From Aphelocoma coerulescens (lineage: Eukaryota > Chordata > Aves > Passeriformes > Corvidae), in NCBI RefSeq assembly GCF_041296385.1, contig NW_027183608.1, forward strand, positions 1 to 64,000: a stretch of 64,000 nt of DNA. Reading direction: 5' to 3'. The notes below the pieces were generated by a model. That model searched no databases. It was not told where the DNA came from and worked only from the letters and a program-made list of their open reading frames with translations. A program made the translations under genes and the position numbers. Positions 56,997 through 64,000 of this stretch are shown here, one piece after another. The first letter of the stretch is position 1; every line of letters begins with the position of its first letter.

Positions 56997-59189
56997 CCTC
57001 GGTTCCACCAGGTTCCATAGCGTCACTGTGGTGCCCAGGGTTCCGTCAGCTTCGCCAGCATCCCCACGGTCTGCAGAGCTCCCCGAGCTTCTGTGGTGTC
57101 ACAGTGGAGGCAGGGTTGCATCAGGTTCCATAGCATCACCACAGTCTCCAGGGCTCCCTGAGCTTCTGTGGTGTCACAGAGGAGGCAGGGTTGCATCAGG
57201 TTCCATAGCATCAGCACGGTCTCCAGGGCTCCCAGAGCTTCTGTGGTGTCACAGTGGAGGCAGGGTTGCATCAGGTTCCATAGCATCACCACGGTCTCCA
57301 GGGCTCCAAGAGCTTCTGTGGTGTCACAGAGGAGGCAGGGTTGCATCAGGTTCAATAGCATCAGCACGGTCTCCAGGGCTCCCCTGAGCTTCTGTGGTGG
57401 TGTCACAGAGGAGCCAGGCTTCCTTGTAGTTCCCCAGCATCACAAAGGCTCTCCTGGGAGCCACGGGTCACAAAGCACCGTGGGCTCTGTGCAGCCCCGC
57501 TGTGTCACAATGGCCGCTGGCTTCCACGAGCCCCCGCAGTGTCCCAGTGGGCCCCGTGGCTTTAGGAGTGGGTGGCTGGGAGTTGGTGCCAGCGGCTGGG
57601 GGAGCAGCAGCAGGGACTGTGTGTGGACAGTGCCATGGCCACTTGTGTGGCCACTGGTGTCTCTGTGCCAGGCACAGCCGTGGTGTGTAACACCGGCTCT
57701 GGGTCCTTTGGCTGTGCAGGTGGCAGTCACGGCCTGGAGCAGGGCTGCTCCCGGGGGACAGCCTGGGGCAGGAGGCTGCTGGAGATTCATTCCCCACACT
57801 CCTTGTCATGAGGTGCTCAGAGTGATTGGAAAGGCTGTTGGCAGCAGGCAGTTCTCTGGGTTCAAGCTGTGGAGCTGTCAGCGGGAATGCAAAGGCCAAG
57901 CTGGTGAGCCTTTTGTCCTGGTGCCTTTAGTGTGTGAGCAGTCCCTGGTGCCGTTGTCTTTGGATCCTGAGTGTGGGAGAGGCAAGGCTTAGGATGGTGC
58001 GTAGAGCTGAGAAGGAAAGTGCCGAGAGCAGCGTGTGTGCTGCTGCTTTGAGGGGTGCAGTTGAAGTTGTAGGCAGCAAGAGCTTTCTCAGCTGGCCCTT
58101 TTGTGAGCTCTGCTTTTGCCAGATGACTTCCATCTTACCCTCTTACCATCTTAGCCTCTCATTTTTGCATATCCCAAACCCCCTTCCAAACATCCAGCAG
58201 CTGCTTGTAAAGAAGAAGTCCTAGAACAAAAAGCCAGTGCTGCCTTTCATAGCCCCTTTGCTGTCTATGAAGTAGAGGAAAGAAGCTAGTGAGACGCACT
58301 TTCTTTCTCAACTCCATAGAGCGCATCCTTCTCTCAAGGTGGCAGAGTCCTTGGCGGAAGTGAAGCATCTGCAGCTGCAGTTCAGACTGAGAGATGTGCC
58401 AGGACAGGAAACATTTGCTGACCTTCCCTGTTCCCTGTGCAACATGATTCTCGCATCCCAGTCACTTTCACATACCTTCGGTATCCCTGAGTCCAAGCAG
58501 CTAAAGCTCACAGAGACAGAAGTGTCAGGAAGGAAAACGTTGCAAAAGCACCCCCTTCTCTTATCAGCATATAAATTGTGCACAACAGGCTGCGGCACCG
58601 AACCTTCCTTCTCAGATAGACATGCCATCACACTTTTCACTCTTGCAGCTCGGTTGAAAAGCTCCAGCAGCTGCTCCCGCAATAGCAAAAGGTTCTAGAA
58701 GTGAAAGCCAGTTTGGGGCTGCACCTTCTCCTTGCCGCATGTAAGCCACACCAAACTCCCTGATGCACTCTGTCCTCCCCTTCTCAAAGGAGTAGACGGT
58801 GGCATCAGGACACACCTGTGTCCCAGCAGCTGGGTGCCCAGCCGGGAGCAGGAGCAGGGCTGGGGCTGCTCCCAAAGTTGCCCCGCCCCAATGCCAGAGC
58901 CGGACATATGCTGAGGGGGGGCTGGATCAGGCTTTATTGTCCAGCTGCATGCCAGGAGTGAGCACAAAATCTACCTGCATTCTCTGCAGCATGCCATCCT
59001 GGAGCAGAGCCATTGCCAAAGGAAGCCGTGAGCCCGTGCCAAGCCAGTGCCGGAGTGGGATCCTAGCAGCACCTGTGGAAGCCGGGAGAGAGGAGCCCAC
59101 CTGGAGCAGGTTCGTGCAGGATTAATCATCCCGTGGCTTCCCACCAGGGTCCTGTTGCTTCCAAAAGGCCCCACAGTGTCACTGTGGCC
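56997..59189 (+). repeat. Satellite unit 24 (C type)
   Basis: It matches unit 23 at all sites checked. Confidence 0.95.
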
Positions 59190-61382
59190 CCTCGGTTCCA
59201 CCAGGTTCCATAGCGTCACTGTGGTGCCCAGGGTTCCGTCAGCTTCGCCAGCATCCCCACGGTCTGCAGAGCTCCCCGAGCTTCTGTGGTGTCACAGTGG
59301 AGGCAGGGTTGCATCAGGTTCCATAGCATCACCACAGTCTCCAGGGCTCCCTGAGCTTCTGTGGTGTCACAGAGGAGGCAGGGTTGCATCAGGTTCCATA
59401 GCATCAGCACGGTCTCCAGGGCTCCCAGAGCTTCTGTGGTGTCACAGAGGAGGCAGGGTTGCATCAGGTTCCATAGCATCACCACGGTCTCCAGGGCTCC
59501 AAGAGCTTCTGTGGTGTCACAGAGGAGGCAGGGTTGCATCAGGTTCAATAGCATCAGCACGGTCTCCAGGGCTCCCCTGAGCTTCTGTGGTGGTGTCACA
59601 GAGGAGCCAGGCTTCCTTGTAGTTCCCCAGCATCACAAAGGCTCTCCTGGGAGCCACGGGTCACAAAGCACCGTGGGCTCTGTGCAGCCCCGCTGTGTCA
59701 CAATGGCCGCTGGCTTCCACGAGCCCCCGCAGTGTCCCAGTGGGCCCCGTGGCTTTAGGAGTGGGTGGCTGGGAGTTGGTGCCAGCGGCTGGGGGAGCAG
59801 CAGCAGGGACTGTGTGTGGACAGTGCCATGGCCACTTGTGTGGCCACTGGTGTCTCTGTGCCAGGCACAGCCGTGGTGTGTAACACCGGCTCTGGGTCCT
59901 TTGGCTGTGCAGGTGGCAGTCACGGCCTGGAGCAGGGCTGCTCCCGGGGGACAGCCTGGGGCAGGAGGCTGCTGGAGATTCATTCCCCACACTCCTTGTC
60001 ATGAGGTGCTCAGAGTGATTGGAAAGGCTGTTGGCAGCAGGCAGTTCTCTGGGTTCAAGCTGTGGAGCTGTCAGCGGGAATGCAAAGGCCAAGCTGGTGA
60101 GCCTTTTGTCCTGGTGCCTTTAGTGTGTGAGCAGTCCCTGGTGCCGTTGTCTTTGGATCCTGAGTGTGGGAGAGGCAAGGCTTAGGATGGTGCGTAGAGC
60201 TGAGAAGGAAAGTGCCGAGAGCAGCGTGTGTGCTGCTGCTTTGAGGGGTGCAGTTGAAGTTGTAGGCAGCAAGAGCTTTCTCAGCTGGCCCTTTTGTGAG
60301 CTCTGCTTTTGCCAGATGACTTCCATCTTACCCTCTTACCATCTTAGCCTCTCATTTTTGCATATCCCAAACCCCCTTCCAAACATCCAGCAGCTGCTTG
60401 TAAAGAAGAAGTCCTAGAACAAAAAGCCAGTGCTGCCTTTCATAGCCCCTTTGCTGTCTATGAAGTAGAGGAAAGAAGCTAGTGAGACGCACTTTCTTTC
60501 TCAACTCCATAGAGCGCATCCTTCTCTCAAGGTGGCAGAGTCCTTGGCGGAAGTGAAGCATCTGCAGCTGCAGTTCAGACTGAGAGATGTGCCAGGACAG
60601 GAAACATTTGCTGACCTTCCCTGTTCCCTGTGCAACATGATTCTCGCATCCCAGTCACTTTCACATACCTTCGGTATCCCTGAGTCCAAGCAGCTAAAGC
60701 TCACAGAGACAGAAGTGTCAGGAAGGAAAACGTTGCAAAAGCACCCCCTTCTCTTATCAGCATATAAATTGTGCACAACAGGCTGCGGCACCGAACCTTC
60801 CTTCTCAGATAGACATGCCATCACACTTTTCACTCTTGCAGCTCGGTTGAAAAGCTCCAGCAGCTGCTCCCGCAATAGCAAAAGGTTCTAGAAGTGAAAG
60901 CCAGTTTGGGGCTGCACCTTCTCCTTGCCGCATGTAAGCCACACCAAACTCCCTGATGCACTCTGTCCTCCCCTTCTCAAAGGAGTAGACGGTGGCATCA
61001 GGACACACCTGTGTCCCAGCAGCTGGGTGCCCAGCCGGGAGCAGGAGCAGGGCTGGGGCTGCTCCCAAAGTTGCCCCGCCCCAATGCCAGAGCCGGACAT
61101 ATGCTGAGGGGGGGCTGGATCAGGCTTTATTGTCCAGCTGCATGCCAGGAGTGAGCACAAAATCTACCTGCATTCTCTGCAGCATGCCATCCTGGAGCAG
61201 AGCCATTGCCAAAGGAAGCCGTGAGCCCGTGCCAAGCCAGTGCCGGAGTGGGATCCTAGCAGCACCTGTGGAAGCTGGGAGAGAGGAGCCCACCTGGAGC
61301 AGGTTCGTGCAGGATTAATCATCCCGTGGCTTCCCACCAGGGTCCTGTTGCTTCCAAAAGGCCCCACAGTGTCACTGTGGCC
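59190..61382 (+). repeat. Satellite unit 25 (C type)
   Basis: As units 23-24, but with 'cagagg' instead of 'cagtgg' in the third sub-repeat and T at 2087, a base otherwise found only in B units 2 and 4. Confidence 0.95.
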
Positions 61383-63575
61383 CCTCGGTTCCACCAGGTT
61401 CCATAGCGTCACTGTGGTGCCCAGGGTTCCGTCAGCTTCGCCAGCATCCCCACAGTCTGCAGAGCTCCCCGAGCTTCTGTGGTGTCACAGTGGAGGCAGG
61501 GTTGCATCAGGTTCCATAGCATCAGCACGGTCTCCAGGGCTCCCAGAGGTTCTGTGGTGTCACAGTGGAGGCAGGGTTGCATCAGGTTCCATAGCATCAC
61601 CACAGTCTCCAGGGCTCCCTGAGCTTCTGTGGTGTCACAGTGGAGGCAGGGTTGCATCAGGTTCCATAGCATCAGCACAGTCTCCAGGGCTCCCAGAGGT
61701 TCTGTGGTGTCACAGAGGAGGCAGGGTTGCATCAGGTTCAATAGCATCAGCACGGTCTCCAGGGCTCCCCTGAGCTTCTGTGGTGGTGTCACAGAGGAGC
61801 CAGGCTTCCTTGTAGTTCCCCAGCATCACAAAGGCTCTCCTGGGAGCCACGGGTCACAAAGCACCGTGGGCTCTGTGCAGCCCCGCTGTGTCACATGGGC
61901 CGCTGGCTTCCACGAGCCCCCGCAGTGTCCCAGTGGGCCCCGTGGCTTTAGGAGTGGGTGGCTGGGAGTTGGTGCCAGCGGCTGGGGGAGCAGCAGCAGG
62001 GACTGTGTGTGGACAGTGCCATGGCCACTTGTGTGGCCACTGGTGTCTCTGTGCCAGGCACAGCCGTGGTGTGTAACACCGGCTCTGGGTCCTTTGGCTG
62101 TGCAGGTGGCAGTCACAGCCTGGAGCAGGGCTGCTCCCGGGGGACAGCCTGGGGCAGGAGGCTGCTGGAGATTCATTCCCCACACTCCTTGTCATGAGGT
62201 GCTCAGAGTGATTGGAAAGGCTGTTGGCAGCAGGCAGTTCTCTGGGTTCAAGCTGTGGAGCTGTCAGCAGGAATGCAAAGGCCAAGCTGGTGAGCCTTTT
62301 GTCCTGGTGCCTTTAGTGTGTGAGCAGTCCCTGGTGCCGTTGTCTTTGGATCCTGAGTGTGGGAGAGGCAAGGCTTAGGATGGTGCGTAGAGCTGAGAAG
62401 GAAAGTGCCGAGAGCAGCGTGTGTGCTGCTGCTTTGAGGGGTGCAGTTGAAGTTGTAGGCAGCAAGAGCTTTCTCAGCTGGCCCTTTTGTGAGCTCTGCT
62501 TTTGCCAGATGACTTCCATCTTACCCTCTTACCATCTTAGCCTCTCATTTTTGCATATCCCAAACCCCCTTCCAAACATCCAGCAGCTGCTTGTAAAGAA
62601 GAAGTCCTAGAACAAAAAGCCAGTGCTGCCTTTCATAGCCCCTTTGCTGTCTATGAAGTAGAGGAAAGAAGCTAGTGAGACGCACTTTCTTTCTCAACTC
62701 CATAGAGCGCATCCTTCTCTCAAGGTGGCAGAGTCCTTGGCGGAAGTGAAGCATCTGCAGCTGCAGTTCAGACTGAGAGATGTGCCAGGACAGGAAACAT
62801 TTGCTGACCTTCCCTGTTCCCTGTGCAACATGATTCTCGCATCCCAGTCACTTTCACATACCTTCGGTATCCCTGAGTCCAAGCAGCTAAAGCTCACAGA
62901 GACAGAAGTGTCAGGAAGGAAAACGTTGCAAAAGCACCCCCTTCTCTTATCAGCATATAAATTGTGCACAACAGGCTGCGGCACCGAACCTTCCTTCTCA
63001 GATAGACATGCCATCACACTTTTCACTCTTGCAGCTCGGTTGAAAAGCTCCAGCAGCTGCTCCCGCAATAGCAAAAGGTTCTAGAAGTGAAAGCCAGTTT
63101 GGGGCTGCACCTTCTCCTTGCCGCATGTAAGCCACACCAAACTCCCTGATGCACTCTGTCCTCCCCTTCTCAAAGGAGTAGACGGTGGCATCAGGACACA
63201 CCTGTGTCCCAGCAGCTGGGTGCCCAGCCGGGAGCAGGAGCAGGGCTGGGGCTGCTCCCAAAGTTGCCCCGCCCCAATGCCAGAGCCGGACATATGCTGA
63301 GGGGGGGCTGGATCAGGCTTTATTGTCCAGCTGCATGCCAGGAGTGAGCACAAAATCTACCTGCATTCTCTGCAGCATGCCATCCTGGAGCAGAGCCATT
63401 GCCAAAGGAAGCCGTGAGCCCGTGCCAAGCCAGTGCCGGAGTGGGATCCTAGCAGCACCTGTGGAAGCCGGGAGAGAGGAGCCCACCTGGAGCAGGTTCG
63501 TGCAGGATTAATCATCCCGTGGCTTCCCACCAGGGTCCTGTTGCTTCCAAAAGGCCCCACAGTGTCACTGTGGCC
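61383..63575 (+). repeat. Satellite unit 26 (B-like recombinant)
   Basis: TG at 514-515 and A at 735 as in B units, with A at 887 as in units 8-10 and G at 1546 as in units 18 and 21-25. 'ccacagtctgc' and 'gcacagtctcc' in the sub-repeats are private. Confidence 0.95.
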
Positions 63576-64000
63576 CCTCGGTTCCACCAGGTTCCATAGC
63601 GTCACTGTGGTGCCCAGGGTTCCGTCAGCTTCGCCAGCATCCCCACGGTCTGCAGAGCTCCCCGAGCTTCTGTGGTGTCACAGTGGAGGCAGGGTTGCAT
63701 CAGGTTCCATAGCATCAGCACGGTCTCCAGGGCTCCCAGAGGTTCTGTGGTGTCACAGTGGAGGCAGGGTTGCATCAGGTTCCATAGCATCACCACAGTC
63801 TCCAGGGCTCCCTGAGCTTCTGTGGTGTCACAGTGGAGGCAGGGTTGCATCAGGTTCCATAGCATCAGCACGGTCTCCAGAGCTCCCAGAGGTTCTGTGG
63901 TGTCACAGAGGAGGCAGGGTTGCATCAGGTTCAATAGCATCAGCACGGCCTCCAGGGCTCCCCTGAGCTTCTGTGGTGGTGTCACAGAGGAGCCAGGCTT
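63576..64000 (+). repeat. Satellite unit 27 (B type, cut by window end)
   Basis: The 425 bp present carry the B-type sub-repeat signature of units 2, 4 and 6 ('ccagagctccc', 'gttcaatag', 'cacggcctcc'). Confidence 0.9.

Larger units (their letters stand above)
53056..64000 (+). repeat. Macrosatellite array, right block (units 22b to 27)
   Basis: The same array resumes immediately after the provirus, in register: the remainder of unit 22 (to 54803), four complete units (54804, 56997, 59190, 61383) and 425 bp of a 27th (63576 on). Subtracting the provirus and one target duplication (6,106 bp) leaves unit 22 at exactly 2,268 bp, so no satellite DNA was lost at insertion. The array continues past both ends of the window. 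Confidence 0.97.

Noticed and set aside
1..64000. Array as an assembly collapse or duplication artefact
   Set aside because: Unit classes, private changes in single units and consistent higher-order spacing argue for real copies, though exact unit number still depends on the assembly.

Overview
This window is eukaryotic, repetitive and essentially gene-free apart from one endogenous retrovirus. About 58 kb is a head-to-tail macrosatellite. The basic unit is 2,193 bp, and a 2,268-bp form carries one extra 75-bp sub-repeat. Twenty-six units (one interrupted) and a 425-bp start of a 27th are present. Units are placed from the landmark 'cctcggttccacc'. All run in the same direction and differ by only a few substitutions each. 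I do not recognise the satellite family. The retrovirus has an envelope of the alpharetrovirus (avian leukosis-sarcoma) type, so a bird genome is the most likely source. That is an inference, not something the satellite itself proves.

Layout. Positions 1-46,954 hold units 1 to 22a and 53,056-64,000 hold units 22b to 27. Shared variants show higher-order structure: an alternating A/B dimer (about 4,386 bp) in units 1-7, a trimer (6,654 bp) duplicated in units 16-21, a related trimer in units 11-13, a two-unit block (14-15) resembling units 8-10, a homogeneous run of a third type in units 23-25, and a return of the B type in units 26-27. Each unit contains a 75-bp minisatellite (four or five full copies). 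Because 75 is a multiple of three and lacks stops, it creates long but meaningless open frames on both strands. Each unit also has GC-box/CCAAT, TATA-like, splice-like and AATAAA sequences, so transcription of the array as non-coding RNA is possible but not shown.

At 46,955-53,055 a provirus lies in unit 22 on the minus strand. It has 832- and 831-bp LTRs that differ by only two changes, a 5-bp target duplication (ACAAA), a lysine-tRNA-like primer site, a polypurine tract and a consensus splice donor just before gag. Its gag starts with a myristoylation-type matrix sequence and then becomes a very long Pro/Ala-rich region. One in-frame TAA interrupts that region. The same frame continues into the start of capsid and is joined in frame to the C-terminal part of integrase. 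Most of capsid, nucleocapsid, protease, reverse transcriptase, RNase H and the integrase catalytic core are missing. Env is intact (452 codons) with a short surface subunit. The element cannot be autonomous. If it moved in this form, it used enzymes supplied by a relative. The near-identical LTRs and its presence in only one unit make it a recent insertion, younger than the last amplification of the units around it.
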